From NCBI GenBank assembly GCA_000473305.1, contig CP006772.1, positions 496,001 through 560,000 of the forward strand: 64,000 bases of DNA, in the 5' to 3' direction. The position numbers and the translations under genes are program-made. The stretch comes from Bacteroidales bacterium CF (GTDB taxonomy: Bacteria > Bacteroidota > Bacteroidia > Bacteroidales > UBA932). How positions within the stretch are numbered: the stretch's first letter is position 1; each line of letters opens with the position of its first letter. Of this stretch, positions 8,480 to 17,841 are shown in pieces. The notes beneath the pieces were generated by a model, which saw nothing but the letters and a program-made list of their open reading frames with translations, made no database searches and was not told the origin of the DNA.

Positions 8480-11092
8480 CTATAATTTTATTTTCTTCCT
8501 TATAATTCTAGTCCATAAAGCGTAGCCATCAGAGTTCATGTGGAGCATATCCTCCGAAAAGAGCCTTTTATCAGGCTGACCGTTCCTGATCATGTCAGAA
8601 GAGACATCGATGTATTTTGTAAGTGGCTGACTCCCGGCATATTTTTTCAAAAGAGTGTTAATTGCACATTGCTCTTTGTATATACCGAACCTTAGGGGAG
8701 ATGGTTTCAGTGATACAATGTAAAGGGTGGCCGAGGGGAAATCTTTATGGACCTTTGAGCAAAAAATTTTGAAAAATTCGAAAAGTGTTTGCGTGTCAAG
8801 CTTATCTTCAGGAATTACGTCGTTTTCGACATAGAGAACAATCTTTTTAGGGTTGTATGGCTTGACAAGAATGTTATAATGGTAGATTATGTCCCTGATT
8901 GTAGAGCCTCCGAATCCGTTATTGACAACCCTGAGAGGGTACATGTCCTGCTGAAGGGTTTTCCACATTCTTACAGAGGAGCTGCCGACATAAAGAACAT
9001 CAATGTTTGGTAAGAATCCTTGTTCTGCAGGTTTTTTCGCAATCAAGGCAAGTTCGTCAGCATACCTATCATTGAAATTCAAATGGTCTTCATATCGCCT
9101 GTTTGCGCCCAAATCCCAGATAACGCTCTTTCCGTTATCAACGCAAGGGGCATTTATTATCTTTTTACTGAAACAGTCCAGTGGTAGCATTTTAGCATTG
9201 AAAACAGAGACATTGGAACCGTTGTGGTATGCATGCCTTACAAAGAGAGGATTTCTGACTGAATCACACTGAATGAGAATCTCATTATCACATATAGTGT
9301 GTGATGCCTTAAAGAACCTGGTCCCATCTTCTGAAAGCTCGAACTCAGAGGATTCCGGTGCAGATATTATCTTGCCGTAGGTGTTGCCGATTCCTATTAC
9401 AGCCTTGCCATCAACTTGCTTTATATATTGAACATCAGGATATCTGATATCGGCACTGTTTTGCCCGTATGTCTTATATAGAGCTTTTAGTGCAAGTCTT
9501 TCGCCTACCTCTGCCTTCCGGGCCGGGTGTATATTGTCTGAGTCACCGAGATCCACTGTAAGCACAACATCAGACGCAGGAATGTTTTTGTAGGCTGATG
9601 ACATGATCTCTCTCATTCTTGCAGCCTCTGTGTTGTCTTTTCCTGAGTATTTATATGGGGCTATCTGAACATAATAGAAAGGCAGCTCCTCTCCCCAGAG
9701 CGATCTCCACCCCTTAACCATATCGCCTAACATAACGGGATATTGGGTGGAATTATCCAGATTGGCTTCCCCCTGATACCAGAGAAATCCCTTTACAGCG
9801 TATTGCCCCAGAGGATGTATCATTCCATTGTAGAGGGATGATAACAGGAATGCATTTGGCAGCCCCTCTTTCGGGGCCGCATTTACTTTCCAGAGGTCGA
9901 AGGTGCTGAGGTATGACCACTCACCCGCAAGAGATATCGTATCTTTAGCTGAGATGATCCTCATCTCTGAAGGATCCCCGACTATTCCACCATTCCATAG
10001 AGATGTGAGTACATTTATGGAAATTATATTCTCACCGGCTCTGGTCAGATTGCCGGGAATCTTTACCCTGGGATGTCTGTATGCCCTTGATGGCAGGATC
10101 TCCTGATAGACCATCTCTCCATTGAAAAAGATCTGGCAATTCCTGTCAATTTGCGGAAGCTCGAGTGTCAGACCGGAAGGAGAGGGGAGGGTGATTGTCT
10201 TGTATATAAAGGTGCCACCCAAGGATTCACCTCTCGGTGTGTTGAAAAAGTAGTTTGGAAGTGAAAGCTTGGTAAATTTCGAGAAATCCATTGCGGCAAG
10301 TTCTTTTCCCGTGTAGAGCTGTGACTCTTCTATCCATTTGCTGAATCTTTCAGTGGCAGCATCCTCTCCCAATGCGCTCATCCGAATCTCTTCATCGCGT
10401 TCTGAACGTTTTGCCAGATAAATCTCAGAGGTGGCCTCTTTTTCCGGCATCCAGCTCTCAACAGGAGTTCCTCCGTAGGATGAGTTTATCAACCCGACAG
10501 GCACGTTTAGTTTTTCTCTCAGAATCTTTCCGAAGAAATACCCGACAGCAGAAAACCACTCTACGTTCTGCCTGTTTTTAAACCTCCACCCGCCATTAGC
10601 TACAACGTCACTCTGAGGGTAGAACCTCTCACATCTTGCAACCTTGAATTCCCGGAGATATGGATCGTCATCACCTTCAAGAACGGCTTTACGCCCTTCA
10701 ACTTTAAGAGAGCTGAGCTTCTCCTCATGAAATGTCATCTCCATATTGGATTGGCCGGATATAAGCCAAACCTCTCCAAACAGAATGTCGTCAAGTTTTA
10801 TCTCCTTTCCGGATGATGTGATTTTTACAGAGTACTTGGTATAATCTCCGGAGAGAGTCTTTAGCTCCGCACACCACTCGCCCGATTCCCCGGCTTTGAC
10901 TGTTACCGCTTTAGACCATGATGGCGTTATGGTTACCTCTGAATTGGGGAGAGCACTGCCCCAGATTTTGACATTTTTGTTCTGTTGTAAGACCGCTCCG
11001 TCGGAGAATACGGAGGCAACCTTCAAATCCTGCCCATTCAGAAATGCTGTCTGAAGGGCTAAAACTAAAATTGCAAGAAATCTGTAAAACAT
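8480..11092 (-). CDS. Two-domain secreted esterase: sialate-O-acetylesterase-like plus C-terminal SGNH hydrolase
   Basis: Predicted carbohydrate O-deacetylase acting in the periplasm or outside. It carries a signal peptide of about 20 residues, then a SASA/DUF303-type domain (about 22-650) with nucleophile Ser115 in SGQSNM, WYQGEAN, and the IHPARK histidine motif. After a linker, a second, separate SGNH/GDSL-type domain occupies about 690-870: block I VGSSSVRMW (Ser704-706), the NNGFGGS glycine block, the END motif with Asn757, and DMLHMNSDGY with His851. The 870-residue length fits the sum of two enzymes. Its operon with GH130, a symporter and SusCD suggests removal of acetyl groups from mannan or manno-oligosaccharides; the actual ester is inferred, not shown. 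Confidence 0.85.
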   Translation of the reverse strand: MFYRFLAILVLALQTAFLNGQDLKVASVFSDGAVLQQNKNVKIWGSALPNSEVTITPSWSKAVTVKAGESGEWCAELKTLSGDYTKYSVKITSSGKEIKLDDILFGEVWLISGQSNMEMTFHEEKLSSLKVEGRKAVLEGDDDPYLREFKVARCERFYPQSDVVANGGWRFKNRQNVEWFSAVGYFFGKILREKLNVPVGLINSSYGGTPVESWMPEKEATSEIYLAKRSERDEEIRMSALGEDAATERFSKWIEESQLYTGKELAAMDFSKFTKLSLPNYFFNTPRGESLGGTFIYKTITLPSPSGLTLELPQIDRNCQIFFNGEMVYQEILPSRAYRHPRVKIPGNLTRAGENIISINVLTSLWNGGIVGDPSEMRIISAKDTISLAGEWSYLSTFDLWKVNAAPKEGLPNAFLLSSLYNGMIHPLGQYAVKGFLWYQGEANLDNSTQYPVMLGDMVKGWRSLWGEELPFYYVQIAPYKYSGKDNTEAARMREIMSSAYKNIPASDVVLTVDLGDSDNIHPARKAEVGERLALKALYKTYGQNSADIRYPDVQYIKQVDGKAVIGIGNTYGKIISAPESSEFELSEDGTRFFKASHTICDNEILIQCDSVRNPLFVRHAYHNGSNVSVFNAKMLPLDCFSKKIINAPCVDNGKSVIWDLGANRRYEDHLNFNDRYADELALIAKKPAEQGFLPNIDVLYVGSSSVRMWKTLQQDMYPLRVVNNGFGGSTIRDIIYHYNILVKPYNPKKIVLYVENDVIPEDKLDTQTLFEFFKIFCSKVHKDFPSATLYIVSLKPSPLRFGIYKEQCAINTLLKKYAGSQPLTKYIDVSSDMIRNGQPDKRLFSEDMLHMNSDGYALWTRIIRKKIKL

Positions 11093-11098
11093 AATTCA

Positions 11099-12574
11099 CT
11101 ATTTTTCTTCAGTTTCGTCCTGCCACTGATATGTCCTGAAAACACTTACAGGAAGATTCTCGTTGCTGCGCAAGTTTGTAATCTTTGTGTAACTCCATCC
11201 CATTCTTGCAGCCACAGGCACCGGCACTTGCGAACTGGTAAGCTCCACTGTGTTTCCTGAAATCTTTGCATCGGCACTGTAAAAAACCTTATCGGAACCA
11301 CAAATCTCAAACATTGTCGGGGCTTTCCCGTCTGTTGTCTTCAGCCCGCTCTCTGCATAGCTGAAACTGACTGTTACTTTGTTGCCGGTTATAACCGAAT
11401 TGTTAAACACCGGGCAACGGTGGCTGTTATATGAGCTTTTGCCGTATGTCTGGCTTAAGGCCAGCGCTGCAAGCCTATCACCAACATCCTTCTTGTTTCT
11501 GGGATGTATGTTAGTGATATCTGCGATATCATCATTCACCTCTATGGCTGTGTTTGAAATCGACTTTGTAGCCTCAGCCTGTGAAAAGCGCATGGCAGGG
11601 TTGGAGTAGTTGGTCCTGTAATTCCATTCCCTCTGGTAAGGTGCTATTTGACAGATATATACGGGGAACTCCTTTTTCCAGATGCCTCTCCAGCCTTCAA
11701 TCATGGTTTTGAGAAATTTAGGATAGATATATGGGCTGCTTTGATTGTTCTCTCCTTGATACCATATCGCACCGGCAACAGGGATATCCTTTAGCGGGTG
11801 AATCATGGCATTATATGCACTTCCCGGGAGGCTGGGACTTCCATCGGTGTGTCCTGCCGACCTTAGCTGAGCATCACTGTTCAGCTCGCTGTCATTTTCA
11901 ACCCATTTAGAATCCATCCAGACCTCTATTGCAGTATTTCCCCAGTTGGTGCCTATGAGACCGATAGGAACACCAAGCTCCTGAAAAAGAGCTTTTCCGA
12001 AAAAGTAGCCGACGGCGCTGAAATCTCCTGCTGTAGATGGCATACAAGGCAGCCATTCAGAATCGAAACTATCTTGTGGTGTGCCGGCTGTCTTTCTGCT
12101 CATATTGAGTAACCGTATTTTCGAAAGTGTGGCCGAGGCAACTTCGGTTGCCCCATTCTCCGCATTTTTAAGATACCACTGCATATTCGATTGCCCGCTG
12201 CAGATCCACACCTCTCCGATAAGTATGTTTGTGAACTCTTTTACATATTTGCCCTCAACCTTTATCGTTACAGGATCCATTGATGCCTGAGGGGTCGAAA
12301 CCGAGAGACTCCACTCTGAGTTGGCCCCGACAGTTACTATCTGAGGCTTACTCTGCCATGAACAAGTTATCCTGATCTTCTCTCCGGCACTCCCTTTTCC
12401 ACGAATAGTGAATTCACTCTTCTGTTGCATTACCATATTGCTTTTCAAAGACGAGCTAACCTCTACCGTGGATTTGCTTGTAAATGTGTCTGTGTTCTCT
12501 TCGCCGCCACTCTTTGTACAGCTTGCAAATGAGGCAAAAAGGAGAATAAGAATATAAAGAACCCCTTTCTTCAC
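11099..12574 (-). CDS. Lipoprotein sialate-O-acetylesterase-like esterase
   Basis: Single-domain SASA-family esterase of 491 residues, anchored as a lipoprotein by Cys19 (lipobox SFASC). The nucleophile Ser129 sits in SGQSNMQW, and WYQGENN and the NIHPRNKKDVGDRL histidine motif are present. It is paralogous to the first domain of the next gene, with the same motif order, so the locus has three esterase modules in two proteins. The start is GTG at 12574, whose G is shared with the TAG stop of the GH130 gene, implying translational coupling. Likely substrate is O-acetylated manno-oligosaccharides, inferred from neighbours; true sialate esterase activity is not indicated by any sialic acid gene here. 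Confidence 0.85.
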   Translation of the reverse strand: MKKGVLYILILLFASFASCTKSGGEENTDTFTSKSTVEVSSSLKSNMVMQQKSEFTIRGKGSAGEKIRITCSWQSKPQIVTVGANSEWSLSVSTPQASMDPVTIKVEGKYVKEFTNILIGEVWICSGQSNMQWYLKNAENGATEVASATLSKIRLLNMSRKTAGTPQDSFDSEWLPCMPSTAGDFSAVGYFFGKALFQELGVPIGLIGTNWGNTAIEVWMDSKWVENDSELNSDAQLRSAGHTDGSPSLPGSAYNAMIHPLKDIPVAGAIWYQGENNQSSPYIYPKFLKTMIEGWRGIWKKEFPVYICQIAPYQREWNYRTNYSNPAMRFSQAEATKSISNTAIEVNDDIADITNIHPRNKKDVGDRLAALALSQTYGKSSYNSHRCPVFNNSVITGNKVTVSFSYAESGLKTTDGKAPTMFEICGSDKVFYSADAKISGNTVELTSSQVPVPVAARMGWSYTKITNLRSNENLPVSVFRTYQWQDETEEK

Positions 12575-13593
12575 TATAATTCGTTATTTAGAAGTTTGTC
12601 TACAAGTTCATTAAAGTCGGCTGTGGCAACGCCGATGTATTTGTCTGCGCCACCGTAATATACGTAAAGAATACCATCTTTTACAATATTTCCGGTCGGG
12701 AACACACACCCCTTGTAGAAACCGTCGATTTCGTAATAGTGCTCAGGTTCCATAAGGAAGTTTTTTGTTCTGGCAATTACTTTTGTGGGATCATTGAGAT
12801 CAAGCATCATAGCACCAACCCTGTAATAACCCTTACCTCCGTTCTCCACACCGTGATATAGCACAAACCAGCCCTTCTCTGTCTTTATCGGAGGAGTACT
12901 TCCGCCAACCTTCTCTTCCCAGCTGCCTTCTATACCCTCTATCAATACCTGACTAGGTTCGTCCCAGTTGAGAAGGTCATTTGAAAATCTGATCCAAACG
13001 GCAGGATACTTAGGGCCGAAACCTTCACCTGTCCACTCCTTAGGTCTGTGAAGCATGGCGTATTTGCCATTTATCTTTTCGGGAAAGAGTATTACATCTC
13101 TGTCGTCAAGATGCGACTGTGTTATTCTTCCGAGCCTTCTCCATTTTTTGAAATCCTTTGTAATAGCAAGTGCAGAGTTGGCTATGTTCTTCTTTAAAAA
13201 ATCGGGGGCATTGTCTCCCATATCACGGGTAAGAACCTCATCATGAGCGAAGCGCCAGTATTGTCCCGGAGGGAAAGGTCTGAATGCATAGGTTACGTAA
13301 TAATAGTCATCGAACTTTACAATTCTGGCATCTTCAACACACCCGGAGTCAGGACCTTCAATGCTTGGTCCAAAACAGGGAGTATCCATAGCCCTCTTGA
13401 AATTAAATCCGTCGTTGCTCGTTGCAAGCCCAAACCTGATAACATGATTCTCGTCATCCCCGGCAGCTCTGTATAACAGGTAGAAAACACCGTTTTCGTA
13501 CCATGCACCGGGGTTACAAACAATCAAATTCTCCCAACTGTTTCTTTCAAGTGGACTAAGTATTGGGTTCCCACTGTATTTATTTAGTTTCAT
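12574..13593 (-). CDS. GH130 beta-mannoside phosphorylase
   Basis: Cytosolic five-bladed propeller phosphorylase. GH130 enzymes split beta-1,4-mannosyl linkages with phosphate, giving mannose 1-phosphate and saving ATP. No signal peptide is present, consistent with the cytosol. The family motif region GCVEDARI carries the catalytic Asp88 (the usual form is GGxEDPR), and NPILSP and VCNPG near the N-terminus are also typical. A TTG at 13602 opens the same frame, but ATG 13593 places the start on the conserved N-terminus (339 residues). The shorter N-terminus suggests a mannooligosaccharide phosphorylase rather than the longer mannosylglucose phosphorylase subgroup. It lies between the symporter and the two esterases. 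Confidence 0.88.
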   Translation of the reverse strand: MKLNKYSGNPILSPLERNSWENLIVCNPGAWYENGVFYLLYRAAGDDENHVIRFGLATSNDGFNFKRAMDTPCFGPSIEGPDSGCVEDARIVKFDDYYYVTYAFRPFPPGQYWRFAHDEVLTRDMGDNAPDFLKKNIANSALAITKDFKKWRRLGRITQSHLDDRDVILFPEKINGKYAMLHRPKEWTGEGFGPKYPAVWIRFSNDLLNWDEPSQVLIEGIEGSWEEKVGGSTPPIKTEKGWFVLYHGVENGGKGYYRVGAMMLDLNDPTKVIARTKNFLMEPEHYYEIDGFYKGCVFPTGNIVKDGILYVYYGGADKYIGVATADFNELVDKLLNNEL

Positions 13594-13614
13594 CTTTATC
13601 AACGGTCATTTTAT

Positions 13615-15210
13615 TTACCAGAAAACAACCAACATTACAATGAATGTGGCAAGTAGAATGTATGAAATGAATCTGTAGTTTTTGTAGAATGGTATTCCCT
13701 TGAGTGAGAGGGTGTCCTCTCTGAATACCTCTTTGGTCCAGACAAGCTCTTTAACTCTCTCTTCGTCCTGAGAAGGGAAGAGATATGAACATGCTATCAT
13801 GATGAGCATGCTGAACGCTAAGTATATAGGAACAGTATTCAGGAAATGTATATCTCCGAATATTGAATAACCGGTGTTTATCTTGTATATCATGTTAACA
13901 AGCCCCGGGATTGCGCCCACGATCATTCCGCAGAATGCAGCGTTTGCGTTTATTTTTTTCCAGAATAGTCCGAGCATGAATGCTGAGACTATCGGTGGTG
14001 CAAGCATTGAGAGCATCTCCTGATAATATTTTACAAGAGAGCTGAATCTTTCCCCGATCTGCGGAGCCCATACAACTGCTATGCAAAGTGCAACAACAGA
14101 AACCACCCTTCCGACTTTCACCTGTTTTTCAGGTGTGGCATCCTTTCTGAATGTCTTGTAGAAATCCATTGTAAACAGAGTTGCAACAGAATTCAGCAGT
14201 CCGCTGAGGGATGATGTAAGGGCAGCAATGAGAGCCGCGAGCAGAAAGCCAATCACGCCAACCGGCAGAAGATTGATGATCAGAGAGGGGTAAACCATAT
14301 CTGACTTCTCAAGCCCGGGGAAAAACTCCCTGGCCATAACGCCGGGTATAATAATTACAAAAAGAGTAAGAAGGGTAAGGAATCCAACCATAAGAACTCC
14401 CTTTCTTCCATGGTCAAGACTTTTTGACGTAAGTACACGTTGCACAAGCTGCTGGTTGTTAGTCCAGAAAAACAGCCCGAGAATAGGTATTCCTAGTATC
14501 ATTCCAAGCCATGGAACTGATGGGTCACTCATAGGCCTTACGAGTTTCATCATCATGTCATTGTTGTTCATCATATCAATTATGTAGGATGCGCCGCCTT
14601 TGAGCGAGATTATCACTGTGAGGCATATGGCACCGACTGTCAGCACAATACCCTGAATCAGATCGACTCTGATTGCTGAGGATAATCCTCCTGGGATGGT
14701 ATATGCTGCTACAATTAATGCAAAAATTACAACGAAGACTTCGAGGGAGACATCCGGAAAGACCAGTTTCATCACAAGGGCTGCGGCATATAATGCACCT
14801 GCAGCGTCAAGGAATATGTTGATAATAATGGTTATAGCTGAAAAATAGTAACGACTTTTAGAGTCGAACCGTTTTCCGAAGAATTCCGGTATGGTGTAAA
14901 CGCCTGATTTTATATAAAATGGCAGTATAAACCAGACAAATACAAGCATAACTATTATAGCCATGAAGCTGTAATTGAACACCCCAATCCCGGTAGAGTA
15001 AGCGTCCCCGCTCTGCCCGATCAATGTCGAGGAGGATATACTAGCTGCAAACATTGAAAAACCCACTACGGGCCAGCTCACAGATCTGCTTGCCAGGAAA
15101 TATCCTTCGGTTGTGCTGCTTTTGCGGTATTTTAAACCTAATAATACTATAAAGACAAAATAGATAGCAATAACCGCCACATCTATTATGCTCAGAGTTC
15201 CTATAAACAT
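13615..15210 (-). CDS. SSS-family sodium:sugar symporter
   Basis: Inner-membrane sodium/solute symporter of the SLC5 type, 531 residues with about 13-14 hydrophobic segments. Family-typical features are the first helices ending in GYFLASRSVSWP, the sodium-site region SMFAASISSSTLIGQSG, and the long terminal helix. Its place between the SusCDE-like genes and GH130 argues that it carries manno-oligosaccharides or mannobiose from periplasm to cytosol for phosphorolysis; the substrate is inferred. The gene follows the SusE-position gene after a 102-nt gap that contains a strong hairpin, and precedes GH130 by 21 nt. Confidence 0.88.
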   Translation of the reverse strand: MFIGTLSIIDVAVIAIYFVFIVLLGLKYRKSSTTEGYFLASRSVSWPVVGFSMFAASISSSTLIGQSGDAYSTGIGVFNYSFMAIIVMLVFVWFILPFYIKSGVYTIPEFFGKRFDSKSRYYFSAITIIINIFLDAAGALYAAALVMKLVFPDVSLEVFVVIFALIVAAYTIPGGLSSAIRVDLIQGIVLTVGAICLTVIISLKGGASYIIDMMNNNDMMMKLVRPMSDPSVPWLGMILGIPILGLFFWTNNQQLVQRVLTSKSLDHGRKGVLMVGFLTLLTLFVIIIPGVMAREFFPGLEKSDMVYPSLIINLLPVGVIGFLLAALIAALTSSLSGLLNSVATLFTMDFYKTFRKDATPEKQVKVGRVVSVVALCIAVVWAPQIGERFSSLVKYYQEMLSMLAPPIVSAFMLGLFWKKINANAAFCGMIVGAIPGLVNMIYKINTGYSIFGDIHFLNTVPIYLAFSMLIMIACSYLFPSQDEERVKELVWTKEVFREDTLSLKGIPFYKNYRFISYILLATFIVMLVVFW

Positions 15211-15236
15211 GCTTTTTTCTTGATATTAAAAGGAGC

Positions 15237-15263
15237 AGCTCCTCCGGACAAAGCGGAGGAGCT
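15237..15263 (-). terminator. Hairpin inside the mannan operon
   Basis: Perfect 10-bp stem AGCTCCTCCG / CGGAGGAGCT with a 7-nt loop in the gap after the SusE-position gene. On the minus strand it is followed, after a few bases, by CCTTTTAA, so it may act as a partial terminator. It may also be a 3' stabiliser that keeps susC-susD-susE mRNA in excess over the enzyme genes downstream. Confidence 0.6.
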
Positions 15264-15312
15264 CTCCTGCAATAACTACTTAACTAACTAACCTAATTTG
15301 AAGCACTTTTGC

Positions 15313-16260
15313 TTATTTTTTTAAACTTATACAATAGCACCAAGGGTTGGCAATGATTGCATCATATGAGTTATATATCCAATCCCACTTTCCTATGAAT
15401 AAACCAAGGGTTTTGACATTGAATATTAGAGTGTTGTCGTTAAATGTGTAGCCTTTCTTATTGTTTGGTTTGAATGTAAAAGGGACACTTCTGTTAAAGG
15501 TCGCGCTTATAATCAGCTTGCCCTCAGAATCCTTAATAAGATACTGGTCGGTCACTGCATCGTGCTCCCATTTACCACCGGTGCGAGGTATGAGCCTGTA
15601 TATTCTCTCTGCGTTGTCAGTGCCGTTCTTCCATTTGAATTCACCGTATTTTCCGTCAGGACCTGCGTTATTTATAATATTTCCGTATGAATTTCCTGCC
15701 TCAGTAAATCCTACCTGCTCGAAAGTGTATGTGTTATCCATCTCACAGCTAGGTTTGTTGTCAAGAAATTCGCCAACCATTGTCCCAATACTTGCCCAGG
15801 CATCGCCGCCGTATGCTCCACCGTCACAACCGCCGTATGCCATCATTGCAGATAATTTCCATATACCTTTTATTGGTTCCTGGAAAGGAACCATTGTGAC
15901 AGTCCATTCAAGAGTATTTCCGTCAGCCGAAGTTACGGTTATTTTAGCCTGACTGTTTGCGTTGTCAAAATCAAGAATTTCACCGGCCTTGATACTTGCA
16001 CTTGCTCCCCATGACGGGACAAGCGAGGTAACCTTAATCTTCTTTGAACCGGTTGCATCCAAATTGTACTTGAATGAGACAGTAGCACTCTCCCCGTCTC
16101 TTTTGATTGTAGGAAGACCTATCTGATTCTCGAACTTTATCTCGGTTATATTTCTCTCTTTATTCCAGTTGCCCTCATTAACCTCATCCATAATATCCTC
16201 CTGGCAGGAAAAGAGTGCAAGAGTGAGGACAGATATTATCAAAAAACTAATCTTTTTCAT
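15313..16260 (-). CDS. Lipoprotein in the SusE position (putative surface glycan-binding protein)
   Basis: 315-residue lipoprotein with lipobox LFSC (Cys19). It follows susD by 18 nt, the position normally held by SusE/SusF-type surface glycan-binding proteins. Residues about 35-130 look like a short beta-sandwich domain of the kind seen at the N-terminus of such proteins (ATVSFKYNLDATGSKKIKV, then EWTVTMVPFQ). The remainder is rich in Trp, Tyr, Gly and Asn and contains YGGCDGGAYGGDAW, with no catalytic motif I recognise. I cannot place the C-terminal part in a named family. Role in binding mannan at the cell surface is inferred from position. Confidence 0.75.
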   Translation of the reverse strand: MKKISFLIISVLTLALFSCQEDIMDEVNEGNWNKERNITEIKFENQIGLPTIKRDGESATVSFKYNLDATGSKKIKVTSLVPSWGASASIKAGEILDFDNANSQAKITVTSADGNTLEWTVTMVPFQEPIKGIWKLSAMMAYGGCDGGAYGGDAWASIGTMVGEFLDNKPSCEMDNTYTFEQVGFTEAGNSYGNIINNAGPDGKYGEFKWKNGTDNAERIYRLIPRTGGKWEHDAVTDQYLIKDSEGKLIISATFNRSVPFTFKPNNKKGYTFNDNTLIFNVKTLGLFIGKWDWIYNSYDAIIANPWCYCISLKK

Positions 16261-16278
16261 CTCTGTTCTTTTTGAATG

Positions 16279-17835
16279 TTATTTTAAATTTGGATTCAGG
16301 TCTATCTCTCTTTGTGGAAGAGGGAAGAATGCCAATTGTGCATCGGTCACTGCCGACAAATCGGTGTCACTTCTGCCATAGCATTTCTTTCCATGTACCT
16401 TTGCGCGGACAAGATTAAACCTTCTGAGATCCTCAAGACGTTTATGCTCGAAGCAAAGTTCATAAGCTCTCTCTTGAAGAACAGCAAGCCTGAATTCATT
16501 GTCATTTGCAAATTCTGAAGCCTGGTATTGTTTTCCTCCTACACGAGCTGTAACCTTGTTAAGCCATTGCAGCCCCTGAGTCTTTCCTAAAGCCTCGGCA
16601 TATGCCAAAACTATCTCCGAATATCTTATAAGATATGAAGGTACGCTTGTCCTTTCAGTACCATTGGCATCAACATCAATATATTTTGATGTGAAGATAT
16701 AGTGGGTAAGGTTTTGAGGGATCATCGATTCCGCAACATAGTTTGTTCCTGATTTTTTGTAATATGCTGTGTGGAAGAATGTCAGCCTCTTGTCGACTGC
16801 ACTTGCACTCTCCATGTCAGACCTGAGTTTGTCTGTTGCAACACAGACAGACCAGCCGTCACAGGTTATGCCGTAACTTCCGTCAACAGGGCTCTTGACA
16901 TAGAATGCAGCTCCACCATTACCAGGAAGGAAGTATCTCGGGATTTTCGAGTAGTCGCCCTCTGTTGAGCTTCCTGAACGATAGTGTGACAGAAGGAATA
17001 TCTGTTCCGGACCGTTCTGTGCATTGCAATTGTAAACATTGTAAATGTTAGGGTCAAGATAATATGCTGTCTGTTCAGGGTTGTCAACAACTTTCTTTGC
17101 CCATTTTGCTGCCTCTGTGTAATATGACTGTACATTGACAGTAGTCATGTCTTTATACTGAACAGCGTTGTGCTCCTTGGCAGATGCAAGAAACAGATAT
17201 GTCTTGGCAAGCATTGCCCAAGCTGCAACCTTGTCAGCACAACCCGGACTCTTCTTGATAGTGAGCAACTCTTCAGCTTTTGTAAGATCGCCGAGTATCT
17301 GTGTGTACACTTCGTCAAGGTCCTTTGCCAATTTAGGGAAAGACTCGGTTGTTGTAAGTTTCATAGGAACCTTTCCATACATCCATGCAAGCTGATAGTA
17401 TGCGTATCCCCTCAGAAAATAAGCCTCACCCAGCATTCTGTTTTTCTCAGTCTCTGAAAAAGGAGCTCCAGGAACATTCTCAATAACGTCACATGCAGAG
17501 TTGATTGTCCTGTAGAGGGTTTTATAGAAATTAAGAATCCAGACGTTATTTGCAAGAGAGCTGATTTTCCACTCTGTAATCTCAGGATATGGCTGGTCGT
17601 CCATTCTGTTATTGTATGCAATATCTGTTGTCATGTCACCAAAATATATGAGCATGATACTGTAGTCTACATCGCACAGCGACCTGTATGCAGAAAGCAG
17701 GACTGACTGAGCACCTGTCTCATTGGAGAACATATTCTCTTTTGAATATATTCCGTATGGATCCTCTTTAAGGTCGCAAGAGCTGACAAGGCCCATAAAG
17801 AGAATGAGTGTGATTATATATTTTTTCATCTTCAT
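16279..17835 (-). CDS. SusD/RagB family outer-membrane lipoprotein
   Basis: Surface lipoprotein that forms the lid of a SusC transporter and binds incoming glycan. Lipobox VSSC (Cys20), then DLKEDPYG, and a TPR-like helical core with RGYAYYQLAWMYGKVP near residue 140, all typical of the family; 518 residues. It lies 6 nt after susC, so the two are translated as a pair. A second ATG two codons in (17829) would serve equally well as start. With GH26, GH130 and esterases nearby, the glycan is probably a beta-mannan. Confidence 0.95.
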   Translation of the reverse strand: MKMKKYIITLILFMGLVSSCDLKEDPYGIYSKENMFSNETGAQSVLLSAYRSLCDVDYSIMLIYFGDMTTDIAYNNRMDDQPYPEITEWKISSLANNVWILNFYKTLYRTINSACDVIENVPGAPFSETEKNRMLGEAYFLRGYAYYQLAWMYGKVPMKLTTTESFPKLAKDLDEVYTQILGDLTKAEELLTIKKSPGCADKVAAWAMLAKTYLFLASAKEHNAVQYKDMTTVNVQSYYTEAAKWAKKVVDNPEQTAYYLDPNIYNVYNCNAQNGPEQIFLLSHYRSGSSTEGDYSKIPRYFLPGNGGAAFYVKSPVDGSYGITCDGWSVCVATDKLRSDMESASAVDKRLTFFHTAYYKKSGTNYVAESMIPQNLTHYIFTSKYIDVDANGTERTSVPSYLIRYSEIVLAYAEALGKTQGLQWLNKVTARVGGKQYQASEFANDNEFRLAVLQERAYELCFEHKRLEDLRRFNLVRAKVHGKKCYGRSDTDLSAVTDAQLAFFPLPQREIDLNPNLK

Positions 17836-17841
17836 TTCTGA

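Noticed and set aside
11099-12574. Sialic acid metabolism, suggested by the esterase family name
   Set aside because: No sialidase, lyase or epimerase genes are present; the neighbours point to mannan deacetylation.
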